NCBI GenBank assembly: GCA_965198485.1
Contig: CBDAPQ010000006.1
Location: forward strand, 47,154-111,153
Source: RH-AL1 sp965198485
GTDB taxonomy: Bacteria; Pseudomonadota; Alphaproteobacteria; Rhizobiales; Beijerinckiaceae
DNA length: 64,000 nucleotides
Direction: 5' to 3'
This document shows positions 34,206 to 42,234 of the stretch, piece after piece. Within the stretch, counting starts at the first letter, position 1. Every line of letters begins with the position of its first letter. The notes below the pieces were generated by a model, which worked only from the letters and a program-made list of their open reading frames with translations, ran no database searches and had not been told where the DNA came from. The position numbers and the translations under genes are program-made.

Positions 34206-37200
34206 ATGATCGGCCGCATCCTCGCCGTCGCCGTTCGCTTCCGCTGGGCCGTTTTGCTCGCGACCCTCCTGGTCGCGGGCCTTGGCGTATTCAACCTCAC
34301 CCAGCTTCGGATCGACGCGACTCCCGACGTCACCAACAAGCAGGTCCAGATCAACACGCTGGCGCCCGCTCTCAATCCGACCGATGTCGAGAGGCGGGTG
34401 ACCTTCCCCATCGAGACCGCTCTCGCCGGCATCCCGGGCCTGAGTTCAACGCGCTCCTTGTCGCGAAACGGATTCAGCCAGGTCACGGCCGTCTTCGCCG
34501 ACAAGGTGGATATCTACTTCGCGCGCCAGCAGGTGGCCGAGCGTTTGGCGCAGGCGCGCGAAAGCCTCCCCGCCGGCGTCGATCCGCGTCCCGGACCGAT
34601 CTCGACGGGGCTCGGTGAGATCTTCATGTACGCGGTCGAGTTCTCGCCGCACGTCCTGGCCGCGGAGGGGTCGCCCGGCTGGCAGCGCGACGGCAGCTTC
34701 ATCACTCCCGCGGGGGAGCGCCTGGCGGACACAGTCGGGCAGGGCGGCTACCTGCGCACGGTGCAGGACTGGCTGATCCGGCCCCAGCTCCGTTCCACGC
34801 CGGGCGTCGCCGGCGTCGACTCGATCGGCGGCTACGAAAAGCAATATGTGGTCGAACCCGACATCGGCCGCCTGGCCGCCTATGACGTCTCGTTGGCCGA
34901 GCTGGCGGAGGGTCTCGAGAGAGCGAACCTCGCGGTCGGCGCCAATTTCCTGAACCGAGGCGGCGAAGCCTACCTCATGCGCGCCGACGCGCGCATCCGC
35001 GACCCCGGCGAGATCGAACGGGCTGTGATCACCACGCGAAACGGCGTTCCCGTGGCTGTCCGGGACGTCGCGCGGGTGCGGATCGGCGGAGACCTGCGAA
35101 CGGGTGCGGCGGGAGAGAACGGCCACGAGATCGTGGTCGGAACGGTTCTGATGCTGACGGGGGAGAACAGCCGCGTCGTCGCCAAGCTCGCCGGCCAGCG
35201 CTTGGCCGAAATTGCGCGATCCCTGCCGCCGGGCGTGACCGTCAAGCCGCTTTACGACCGCTCACGCCTCGTCGACGCGACGATTCACACCGTCGCCGAG
35301 AACCTGGCCGAGGGTGCGCTGTTCGTCGTCGCGGTCCTCTTCCTGCTGCTCGGCAATCTGCGCGCCGCACTGATCACCACCCTCATCATTCCGCTGGCCA
35401 TGCTCATGACCGCCATAGGGATGAACCGGCTGGGGATCTCGGGCAACCTGATGAGCCTGGGCGCGCTGGACTTCGGTTTGATCGTCGATGGCGCGGTCAT
35501 CATCGTCGAGAACTGTCTTCGGCGGCTGGCGGAGGCGCAGCATCGCGCAGGGCGCATTCTGACCGTCGGCGAACGCCTGGACGAGGTCCGCGACGCCGCG
35601 ACCGAGATGGTGCGCCCGAGCGTCTACGGGCAGGCCATCATCCTCCTCGTCTACGCGCCGCTGCTCACCTTCGGCGGCGTCGAGGGCAAGATGTTCACGC
35701 CGATGGCGCTGACCGTCATGCTCGCGCTAGCCGCTGCGTTCGCGCTGTCCCTGACCTTCGTTCCCGCTCTGGTTGCGATCCTGATCCGCGGACGGGTCAG
35801 CGAAGGCGACGTGAGGGTCATCGCCTGGGCCAAGCGGCGGTATGTGCCCGCCCTGCGCTGGGCGCTGCAGCGGCCGCTGGCGGTGATCGGAGCGGGACTC
35901 GTCATCGTAGTGGTGGCGGGGATCGCCTTCTCGACGCTCGGTCGCGAGTTCGTCCCGCAGCTCGACGAGCAGGACATCTTGATCGAGAGCAACCGCGCGC
36001 CGTCGACTTCGCTGGCACAATCGGTAGAGATGGAACACCTGGTCGAGCGCACGGTGGGGAGCTTCCCACAGGTCGCCACAGTCTTTTCGAAGACGGGGAC
36101 CGCGGAGATCGGGAACGATCCCGATCCACCGAGCAGCTCGCTCACCTTTGTCATCCTCAAGCCACGCGCAGCTTGGCCCGACCCCGGCCTCACGAAGGCG
36201 CAGCTCGCTAGACGGATGGAAGGCAAGCTCGACCAGCTCGTCGGCGGGAACAACGAGTTCAGCCAACCGATCCAGCTGCGGACCAATGAACTGATCGCGG
36301 GCGCCCGCAGCGACGTGGCGGTCAGCATCTACGGCGAGGACCTCGCACAGCTCAGCCGCGCCGCGGACGCCGTCGCGGATCAGTTGCGCAAGACGAGAGG
36401 TGCGGCCGACATCCGCGTCGAACAGACCGGAGGTTTTCCGACGATCAACGTGCGCTTCGATCGCGACGCCATCGCTCGCTACGGCCTGACCGTCGGCGAC
36501 GTGGCCGATGCGCTGGCCGCCGGCATGGCCGGGCGGGGCGCCGGACTGGTGTTCGAGGGCGATCGCCGGTTCGAGGTCGTCGTACGCCTTCCCGACAGCG
36601 TCCGGAACGATCTGAGCGCCCTGGGCGCCTTGCCGATCGTGCTTCCCGAGAAAGGTGGCGTTCGCACCACCGTCCCCTTGCATGAGATGGTCCATTTCGA
36701 AGCCGCCGACGGCCTCAACCAGATCAGCCGGGCCAACGGTCAGCGGCGCGTCGTCGTCCAGGCCAATGTTCGGGGGCGCGACCTCGGGGGGTTCGTCACC
36801 GAGGCGAGACGCAGCGTCGCGACCCACGTGCGCCTGCCGGTGGGGGCTTTCATCACCTGGGGCGGACAATTCGAGAACCTCCAGGCCGCCCAGGCTCGGT
36901 TGGCCCTCGTCGTTCCGCTGTGCGTGATCCTGATCCTGGCGCTCCTCTATGCAGCTTTGGGCGGGATCGGCCCGGCGCTCATCGTCTTCTCAGCCGTGCC
37001 GATGGCGCTCGCGGGCGGCGCGGTCGCCCTCGCGATCCGCGGATTGCCCTTTTCCATATCCGCCGCCGTAGGGTTCATCGCCCTCTCCGGGGTGGCGGTG
37101 CTGAACGGTCTCGTCTTGATGAGCAGCATCGGGAGGCGTCTGGCCAGCGGTGAGCCGCTCGACGTCGCGATCGTCGACGGCGCTCTGGAACGCCTCAGGC

Positions 37201-37445
37201 CCGTTCTGATGACAGCCTTGGTGGCGTCGTTGGGCTTCGTGCCAATGGCGCTCGCCACCGGCACCGGCGCTGAGGTTCAACGGCCGCTGGCGACCGTGGT
37301 CATCGGCGGACTGATCACCGCGACCGCCTTGACCCTCTTCGTGCTTCCGGCCCTGATGCGGATCTTCTACCGCGTCCGGGCTCGAAACGATCCGGCCAGT
37401 CTGGTCACCGCGTCCGGGACTGGCCCGCGGCGTCGGGAGAGCTGA
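34206..37445 (+). CDS. czcA: CzcA-type heavy-metal efflux RND pump
   Basis: A 1079-residue RND transporter. The TM4 motif LDFGLIVDGAVIIVENCLRR is the HME1 (Zn/Co/Cd) signature. It begins AVAVRFRWAVLLATLLVAG, continues with IDATPDVTNKQVQINT and FARQQVAERLAQARESLP, and ends with the TM block (VLMTALVASLGFVPMALATG). The substrate class is set by TM4 and differs from the two CusA proteins in the window. It lies 25 bp after czcB and completes a cation-transporter-czcCBA operon. Confidence 0.95.
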   Translation: MIGRILAVAVRFRWAVLLATLLVAGLGVFNLTQLRIDATPDVTNKQVQINTLAPALNPTDVERRVTFPIETALAGIPGLSSTRSLSRNGFSQVTAVFADKVDIYFARQQVAERLAQARESLPAGVDPRPGPISTGLGEIFMYAVEFSPHVLAAEGSPGWQRDGSFITPAGERLADTVGQGGYLRTVQDWLIRPQLRSTPGVAGVDSIGGYEKQYVVEPDIGRLAAYDVSLAELAEGLERANLAVGANFLNRGGEAYLMRADARIRDPGEIERAVITTRNGVPVAVRDVARVRIGGDLRTGAAGENGHEIVVGTVLMLTGENSRVVAKLAGQRLAEIARSLPPGVTVKPLYDRSRLVDATIHTVAENLAEGALFVVAVLFLLLGNLRAALITTLIIPLAMLMTAIGMNRLGISGNLMSLGALDFGLIVDGAVIIVENCLRRLAEAQHRAGRILTVGERLDEVRDAATEMVRPSVYGQAIILLVYAPLLTFGGVEGKMFTPMALTVMLALAAAFALSLTFVPALVAILIRGRVSEGDVRVIAWAKRRYVPALRWALQRPLAVIGAGLVIVVVAGIAFSTLGREFVPQLDEQDILIESNRAPSTSLAQSVEMEHLVERTVGSFPQVATVFSKTGTAEIGNDPDPPSSSLTFVILKPRAAWPDPGLTKAQLARRMEGKLDQLVGGNNEFSQPIQLRTNELIAGARSDVAVSIYGEDLAQLSRAADAVADQLRKTRGAADIRVEQTGGFPTINVRFDRDAIARYGLTVGDVADALAAGMAGRGAGLVFEGDRRFEVVVRLPDSVRNDLSALGALPIVLPEKGGVRTTVPLHEMVHFEAADGLNQISRANGQRRVVVQANVRGRDLGGFVTEARRSVATHVRLPVGAFITWGGQFENLQAAQARLALVVPLCVILILALLYAALGGIGPALIVFSAVPMALAGGAVALAIRGLPFSISAAVGFIALSGVAVLNGLVLMSSIGRRLASGEPLDVAIVDGALERLRPVLMTALVASLGFVPMALATGTGAEVQRPLATVVIGGLITATALTLFVLPALMRIFYRVRARNDPASLVTASGTGPRRRES

Positions 37446-37495
37446 TCTGGAGGCGGGTGAATTGCGGATCCCTTCGTCTGACTGGATCCTGCCTG

Positions 37496-37630
37496 CTACT
37501 GCGGAAGCTGAATAGGGCCGCGTTCAATTCCCCCATTCCGCCAGACCGTCACGGCGGCCACCACGCCGGTGATGGCCACGATGACCCCGGCCAGCTCGTG
37601 CAAATAATTCGGATTAAGCAGCTCGTGCAT
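37496..37630 (-). CDS. 44-aa single-span membrane peptide
   Basis: A small gene of 44 codons: a short polar start (HELLNPNYLHEL), one hydrophobic helix (AGVIVAITGVVAAVTVW) and a polar tail (RNGGIERGPIQLPQ). The ATG at 37630 is preceded by AGGAGG at an ideal distance, which is what convinces me; a longer frame from 37858 upstream is not protein-like. It lies between czcA and arsH, on the arsH strand but 127 bp downstream of it. It could be an accessory peptide of a transporter or a stand-alone membrane protein. No family is recognised. Confidence 0.6.
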   Translation of the reverse strand: MHELLNPNYLHELAGVIVAITGVVAAVTVWRNGGIERGPIQLPQ

Positions 37631-37757
37631 GATCGCCTCCTTGCCGGCCGACCATGCTTTGGTTCGGCCAGGCGCAACGCGAAGTCTGTCGTCACGACAT
37701 GGCTCCGCAGAATGCACCCAGTCTGGGGCCGGCCCCGGGGGCGTCGGATGAAGCGCT

Positions 37758-38477
37758 TTAGCCTTCCAAAGCAGCGGTGAGATGGGCCGCGCCAGCCGGT
37801 TCCCGCCCCTCGGATTTCCGCTCGCTATAGCGATCGACCAGGTAGTCGGCATGGTCACGGGTAAGCAGGGTGAATTTCACCAGCTCCTCCATCACGTCCA
37901 CCAGGCGGTCGTAGTAGCCGGACGGCTTCATGCGCCCCGCCTCATCGAACTCATCATAGGCTTTGGCGACCGACGACTGATTGGGGATCGTGATCATCCG
38001 CATCCATCGCCCAAGGACGCGGAGCTGATTGACGGTGTTGAACGATTGCGACCCTGCGTTCACCTGCATCACCGCCAGCGTGCGGCCTTGGGTCGGACGC
38101 ACGCCTCCGCGATCAAGCGGCAGCCAATCGATCTGAGACTTGAAGATTGAGGTCATGGCGCCGTGCCGTTCGGGGCTGCACCACACCTGACCTTCCGACC
38201 AAAGCGACGCCTGAAGCAGCTCCTCGACCTTCGGATGGTCAAGCGGCGCGTCATCGACTTGGGGCAGGCCGCGAGGATCGAAGATGCGGGTCTCGGCGCC
38301 CATGCTGCGGAGAAGGCGGTCGGCTTCCTCGATCAGGAATCGACTGAACGATCGCTCGCGCAAGGAGCCGTACAGCAGGAGGAAGCGGGGAGGGTGGTCG
38401 GCCCGCCGTGGCGGCGTAAGCGCGTCCAAGCTCGGCGGATCGGCAAAGCGGGCGTCGAGAGCAGGAAGGTCCGTCAT
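37758..38477 (-). CDS. arsH: ArsH, NADPH-dependent FMN reductase (organoarsenical oxidase)
   Basis: A 239-residue flavoprotein. The flavodoxin-like start RFLLLYGSLRERSFSRFL, WCSPERHGAMTSIFKSQIDW (a hallmark of ArsH), and GSQSFNTVNQLRVLGRWMRM are all present. ArsH oxidises trivalent methylarsenicals and related compounds using NADPH. I chose the ATG at 38477 because GGAAG lies 6 nt upstream; ATGs at 38486 and 38495 are alternatives in the same frame. It is divergent from arsR and shares its promoter gap. Confidence 0.93.
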   Translation of the reverse strand: MTDLPALDARFADPPSLDALTPPRRADHPPRFLLLYGSLRERSFSRFLIEEADRLLRSMGAETRIFDPRGLPQVDDAPLDHPKVEELLQASLWSEGQVWCSPERHGAMTSIFKSQIDWLPLDRGGVRPTQGRTLAVMQVNAGSQSFNTVNQLRVLGRWMRMITIPNQSSVAKAYDEFDEAGRMKPSGYYDRLVDVMEELVKFTLLTRDHADYLVDRYSERKSEGREPAGAAHLTAALEG

Positions 38478-38515
38478 GTCTTCCATCTCTCGCATATTTC
38501 GTATATTGGTGAAAC
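38478..38515. promoter_or_regulatory. arsH/arsR divergent promoter and probable ArsR operator
   Basis: The gap is only 38 bp. It holds an AT-rich imperfect dyad (ATATTTCG followed by TATAT, and a TTTC/GAAA pair at 38497-38500 and 38511-38514), as expected of an ArsR site that overlaps the start of its own gene. ArsR bound here would shut both arsH and arsRCB. Confidence 0.5.
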
Positions 38516-38857
38516 ATGGAAATAGCAGCCGCCGTCGCCGCCCTGTCCGCCTTAGCCCACGAAGGCCGGCTGACGATCTTTCGCGAACTGGTCCAGGCCG
38601 GGCCGGAAGGACTTGCCGCTGGCGAGGTGGCGCGGCGCGTCGGAATAGCGCCAAGCACACTCTCGGCGAGCCTGACGATGCTGTCGCACGCGGGCCTTGT
38701 CAGCTCTCGGCGCAAGGGACGTTCGATCATCTATGCCGCCGCCTATGAGCGGATGGCGGCGCTGCTGAGCTACCTCGTGAAGGACTGCTGCAACGGCCGG
38801 CCAGAAGTCTGCGCGCCGTTGGCGGCGATCACCGAACAGCTCGCGTGCTGCGCGTGA
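38516..38857 (+). CDS. arsR: ArsR, arsenic-responsive repressor
   Basis: A 113-residue ArsR/SmtB-family repressor. The wHTH reads AHEGRLTIFRELVQAGPEG, then VARRVGIAPSTLSASLTML, then SRRKGRSIIYAA. A C-terminal cysteine set (Cys91, Cys92, Cys99 in DCCNGRPEVC, plus Cys111 and Cys112) matches the C-terminal As(III) site of many alphaproteobacterial ArsR proteins rather than the helix-alpha3 CVCDL site. It controls arsH and the arsC-arsB-arsC2 genes. The ATG at 38516 is close to the arsH promoter gap. Confidence 0.92.
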   Translation: MEIAAAVAALSALAHEGRLTIFRELVQAGPEGLAAGEVARRVGIAPSTLSASLTMLSHAGLVSSRRKGRSIIYAAAYERMAALLSYLVKDCCNGRPEVCAPLAAITEQLACCA

Positions 38858-38904
38858 CGAACCTCGGCGGCGCTGATGCGCAAGCCTCTTAATGGAGTGA
38901 AGGC

Positions 38905-39435
38905 ATGAGCAAAGCGCGGGGGCCCTACAACATCCTATTCCTCTGCACGGGAAACTCGGCCCGCTCGATTCTGGCGGAGGCGATCGTGAACCGAACCCTG
39001 GACGGCAAGTTCAAAGCCTGGTCGGCCGGGTCGTACCCCAAGGGAGCCGTGCATCCGGCGGCGATGAGGCTCCTCCACAGCCTGGGTTATCCCACCGATG
39101 GCCTCCGATCGAAGTCGTGGGATGAGTTCGAAGGCGAGGGCGCGCCGGTTTTCGATTTCATCGTCACCGTTTGCGACAACGCCGCCGGAGAGGTCTGCCC
39201 GATCTGGCCAGGGAAGCCGATGCGATCCCATTGGGGCATAGCCGATCCCGCTGCTGCCGAGGGCGCCGATTGGGAAATCGATCGGGCCTTCGCCGAAGCG
39301 CACCGGCTGCTCGGCAATCGTATCCGAATCTTCGCCAGCCTGCCGTTCGATAAGCTCGACGGGCTTTCGCTGAAACGGGAGATGGATGCGATCGGCCAAA
39401 CGACGGACCAGGCGGCGACTTCCTCCGCCACCTGA
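38905..39435 (+). CDS. arsC: Arsenate reductase, thioredoxin-coupled LMW-PTP type
   Basis: A 176-residue arsenate reductase of the low-molecular-weight phosphatase fold. The P-loop CTGNSAR (Cys14 to Arg20) is exact, followed by FIVTVCDNAAGEVCPIWPG with the two further redox Cys. It reduces As(V) to As(III), which ArsB then exports. It lies 47 bp after arsR and before arsB. A second, glutaredoxin-type reductase lies downstream of arsB. Confidence 0.93.
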   Translation: MSKARGPYNILFLCTGNSARSILAEAIVNRTLDGKFKAWSAGSYPKGAVHPAAMRLLHSLGYPTDGLRSKSWDEFEGEGAPVFDFIVTVCDNAAGEVCPIWPGKPMRSHWGIADPAAAEGADWEIDRAFAEAHRLLGNRIRIFASLPFDKLDGLSLKREMDAIGQTTDQAATSSAT

Positions 39436-39472
39436 GCAAAACGCTTATCCCTTCCGTCTAGGACACCGCCCC

Positions 39473-40759
39473 GTGCTGCTTGCCGTCGCCATATTCGTCC
39501 TGACGCTCGTGCTCGTCATCGTCCAGCCCAAGGGGCTAAAAATCGGCTGGGGCGCCATGATTGGAGCGGTCCTGGCGCTCCTGGCCGGGGTGGTTCACCT
39601 CGGCGACATTCCGACCGTCTGGGGCATCGTCTGGAACGCCACGGCCGCGTTCGTCGCGGTGATCATCATCAGCCTGCTCTTGGACCGGGCGGGCTTCTTC
39701 GAGTGGGCGGCCCTGCACGTCGCCCGCTGGGGCGGCGGCCGGGGCAAGCTGCTGTTCGCCCTGATCGTGCTTCTGGGCGCCGCCGTGGCCTCGATCTTCG
39801 CCAACGACGGGGCCGCCCTGATCCTGACGCCCATCGTCATCGCCATGCTGGTGGAACTGAAATACAGCGCCAAGGCGACGCTCGCCTTCGCCATGGCGGC
39901 GGGCTTCATCGCCGACACGGCGTCCACCCCGCTCGTCGTCTCCAATCTCGTCAACATCGTCTCGGCTGACTTCTTCAAGCTCGCCTTTGGCGGCTACGCC
40001 CTGGTGATGATCCCGGTGACCCTCGCCACCATCATCGCCACCCTGGCGGTGCTGCTTCTGCGCTTCGGTCGCGAAATCCCGGCCACCTACGACCTGGCCG
40101 GCCTCAAACTGCCGAACGAAGCAATCCGTGACCGTGGCGTGTTCATCACCGGCTGGATCGTCTTGGCGGCGCTGCTGATCGGGTTTTTCGCTCTGCAACC
40201 GCTCGGTGTTCCGGTGAGCGCCGTCGCGACGGCCGGTGCTATGGTCCTGCTGCTGGTCGCCGCGCGCGGCCGCTTGGTCAGCCCCGTGGCGGTCCTGCGC
40301 GAAGCGCCCTGGCAGGTCGTGATCTTCTCGCTCGGCATGTACCTAGTCGTCTTCGGACTGCGGAACGCCGGGCTGACCGCCTATCTCTCCGGCCTGTTCG
40401 AGGGGTTCGGCCGAGGCGGGGTCTGGCGCGCGACCTTCGGGGTCGGGATCACCACAGCCGTGCTCTCCTCGATCATGAACAACATGCCGACCGTGCTAGT
40501 TGGTTCACTCGGCATCCAGGGCGCCCATGTCGCGCCGGCGATCCGTGAGGCCATGGTCTACGCCAACGTGATCGGCTGCGACCTCGGGCCGAAGTTCACG
40601 CCTATAGGATCTCTGGCCACCCTGCTCTGGCTCCATGTCCTGGCGCAAAAGGGCGTGCGGATCGGGTGGGGTTATTACTTCCGCGTGGGCGTGCTGCTGA
40701 CCACCCCCATCCTTCTCGTGACGCTCGCCGCCTTGGCGCTGCGCCTCACCCTAGTCTGA
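39473..40759 (+). CDS. arsB: ArsB arsenite efflux pump
   Basis: A 428-residue membrane protein with about 12 spans, the normal ArsB size. The start LLAVAIFVLTLVLVIVQPKG, the stretch ASIFANDGAALILTPIV, VSNLVNIVSADFFKLAF and SSIMNNMPTVLVGSL are the conserved ArsB motifs. It exports As(III) and Sb(III). GTG 39473 fits the usual N-terminus and is preceded by AGGA; the longer frame from 39386 lies inside arsC. No ArsA ATPase is present, so it works on the proton gradient alone. Confidence 0.93.
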   Translation: MLLAVAIFVLTLVLVIVQPKGLKIGWGAMIGAVLALLAGVVHLGDIPTVWGIVWNATAAFVAVIIISLLLDRAGFFEWAALHVARWGGGRGKLLFALIVLLGAAVASIFANDGAALILTPIVIAMLVELKYSAKATLAFAMAAGFIADTASTPLVVSNLVNIVSADFFKLAFGGYALVMIPVTLATIIATLAVLLLRFGREIPATYDLAGLKLPNEAIRDRGVFITGWIVLAALLIGFFALQPLGVPVSAVATAGAMVLLLVAARGRLVSPVAVLREAPWQVVIFSLGMYLVVFGLRNAGLTAYLSGLFEGFGRGGVWRATFGVGITTAVLSSIMNNMPTVLVGSLGIQGAHVAPAIREAMVYANVIGCDLGPKFTPIGSLATLLWLHVLAQKGVRIGWGYYFRVGVLLTTPILLVTLAALALRLTLV

Positions 40760-40772
40760 CGGACCTGCTGAG

Positions 40773-41195
40773 ATGGCCGACGCTTTCCCTGTCACGATCT
40801 ACCACAACCCCGACTGTGGAACATCGCGCAACACCTTGGCGATGATCCGAGCGGCCGGCTGCGAACCGCTCGTGGTGGAGTATCTGAAGACGGGTTGGTC
40901 CCGCGAGCTGATCGAAGCCCTGCTTCGGGACCTTGGCATGACGGCGCGGGAGCTCATGCGCGAGAAAGGAACGCCCGCCGCCGAATTGGGCTTGCTGGGC
41001 GAAGGGACGACGGACGCGGCGATCATCGACGCCATGCTGGCGCACCCCATCCTTGTGAACCGGCCCGTCGTGGCGACGCCGCTCGGTGTAAAGCTCTGTC
41101 GCCCATCTGAAGTCGTGCTGACGTTGCTCGACGAACAACCCGCCGCGTTCACCAAAGAGGACGGCGAAGTGGTCCGTATATCCCAAGAGCCTTGA
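40773..41195 (+). CDS. arsC: Arsenate reductase, glutaredoxin-coupled type
   Basis: A 140-residue ArsC of the E. coli plasmid type. YHNPDCGTSRNTL has the catalytic Cys15, and HPILVNRPVVAT has the conserved Arg that binds arsenate. It uses glutathione/glutaredoxin, so it is mechanistically distinct from the phosphatase-type arsC at 38905. It follows arsB by 13 bp and is probably in the same operon. Having both kinds lets the cell draw on two electron donors. Confidence 0.93.
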   Translation: MADAFPVTIYHNPDCGTSRNTLAMIRAAGCEPLVVEYLKTGWSRELIEALLRDLGMTARELMREKGTPAAELGLLGEGTTDAAIIDAMLAHPILVNRPVVATPLGVKLCRPSEVVLTLLDEQPAAFTKEDGEVVRISQEP

Positions 41196-41252
41196 GCGAA
41201 GCGTACTGGCTTGCGGTATCTTGCCGATGGTCCAACAAAGCCGGTTGAAAAG

Positions 41253-41597
41253 ATGTCCAACCTCATTGCCTTCCTGATCCTCGCCGCTGCCGCCCTCCTC
41301 GAAGCAGGGGGCGACGCCATTGTTCGCGGCGGCCTCCACAGCCAGGCCATTCCCCAACGCATCGGCGTAATCTGTCTAGGCGGTTTTGTGCTCACAGCTT
41401 ATGGGGTGGTGGTGAACGCGCCGCCCTGGGATTTCGGCCGGCTGCTCGGCGTGTATGTCACCTTGTTTTTTCTTGCCGCCCAGATCATCAACGCGACCGT
41501 CTTCAAGGTCCAACCAAGTCTTCCGATCATCCTCGGCGGAGGGTTGATCCTCGCAGGCGGCCTGCTCATGACATTCTGGAGAGCGACGCCGGGCTAA
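41253..41597 (+). CDS. SMR-like four-span membrane protein at the end of the ars operon
   Basis: A 114-residue membrane protein with four hydrophobic segments, the size of small multidrug resistance (SMR) proteins. TM1 has a glutamate in AAALLEAGGDAIVRGGL, in the position of the substrate/proton Glu of EmrE-like carriers. TM3-4 read VTLFFLAAQIINATVF and PIILGGGLILAGGLLM. I chose the ATG at 41253 because it starts TM1 directly; the open frame from 41211 adds a non-conserved stretch. Its role with arsenic genes is not established. Confidence 0.6.
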   Translation: MSNLIAFLILAAAALLEAGGDAIVRGGLHSQAIPQRIGVICLGGFVLTAYGVVVNAPPWDFGRLLGVYVTLFFLAAQIINATVFKVQPSLPIILGGGLILAGGLLMTFWRATPG

Positions 41598-41665
41598 GGC
41601 GGACGGTGCTGGATCAAAGGCCGGAAACCTTCACAAAGGAAGATGGGGAAGTCCCTAACCCCTAA

Positions 41666-41688
41666 TCCTCCGATACAGCTCCGGAGGA
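41666..41688. promoter_or_regulatory. Inverted repeat before copper cassette 2
   Basis: TCCTCCG at 41666-41672 pairs exactly with CGGAGGA at 41682-41688, with a 9-nt spacer. It lies between the ars operon and the second copper cassette. It could be the terminator of one or an operator of the other; there is no T run. No similar repeat precedes cassette 1. Confidence 0.4.
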
Positions 41689-41723
41689 AGTGACGCCCAC
41701 AGCCGAGTTTGCTAAAGAGGTTC

Positions 41724-42104
41724 GTGGTTCGCTTTTTGCTCGCCTTTTTGGCTGTCTTGGCCTTGCTAACCAGCCCCGCGATGGCAGCGGCGCGGGCGGA
41801 CTGCTTGGGCGTGGCGCCTCAACAAAGTCCCTGCGCGAACGTGCCCGATATGCCTTCGATGAACGCAGCGGCAAAGAGGGCAAGCACTTCGCCGTGCTGT
41901 GATCCGAGTTCAAAGCAGAATCAAGCTAGCAAGAGCTGTGCGCAGATGTGCGCCGCTCTTGGCGCGGTTGCAGTGGCGAGCACGCCGGCGATCTTCTCCC
42001 GCTCCTTGAACTTCGCGCCTGTCGTGATGACCGCCGCGACCCAAGTATCCGCCCGCTCCTTCGAGCCGCGCGGCCTGAAACGACCTCCAAAGCGCATCGC
42101 GTAA
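41724..42104 (+). CDS. Cys-rich secreted small protein, leader gene of copper cassette 2
   Basis: A 126-residue protein with a signal peptide (VRFLLAFLAVLALLTSPAMA). The mature part is Cys/Met-rich: DCLGV, SPCANVPDMPSM, SPCCDPSSK, and SCAQMCAALG. It has the same plan as the leader protein of cassette 1 (a PCC motif followed by C-A-x2-C-A), but little other identity, so the pair is old or fast evolving. I chose GTG 41724 from the signal peptide; TTG 41709 is an alternative. It precedes cusC2 by about 130 bp. Confidence 0.65.
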   Translation: MVRFLLAFLAVLALLTSPAMAAARADCLGVAPQQSPCANVPDMPSMNAAAKRASTSPCCDPSSKQNQASKSCAQMCAALGAVAVASTPAIFSRSLNFAPVVMTAATQVSARSFEPRGLKRPPKRIA

Positions 42105-42234
42105 CGACGACGGCTCTTTGCCGCGTCTCTGAGCATGCCGCCATAGCCGTGCGCCCTTCCCGTCCCTGACGGGCTGAGGCCATCGCGCGGCGCGCTCCAA
42201 ATCCCCCTTTGCCCTTCTCTAAGGATGAGTGCCG

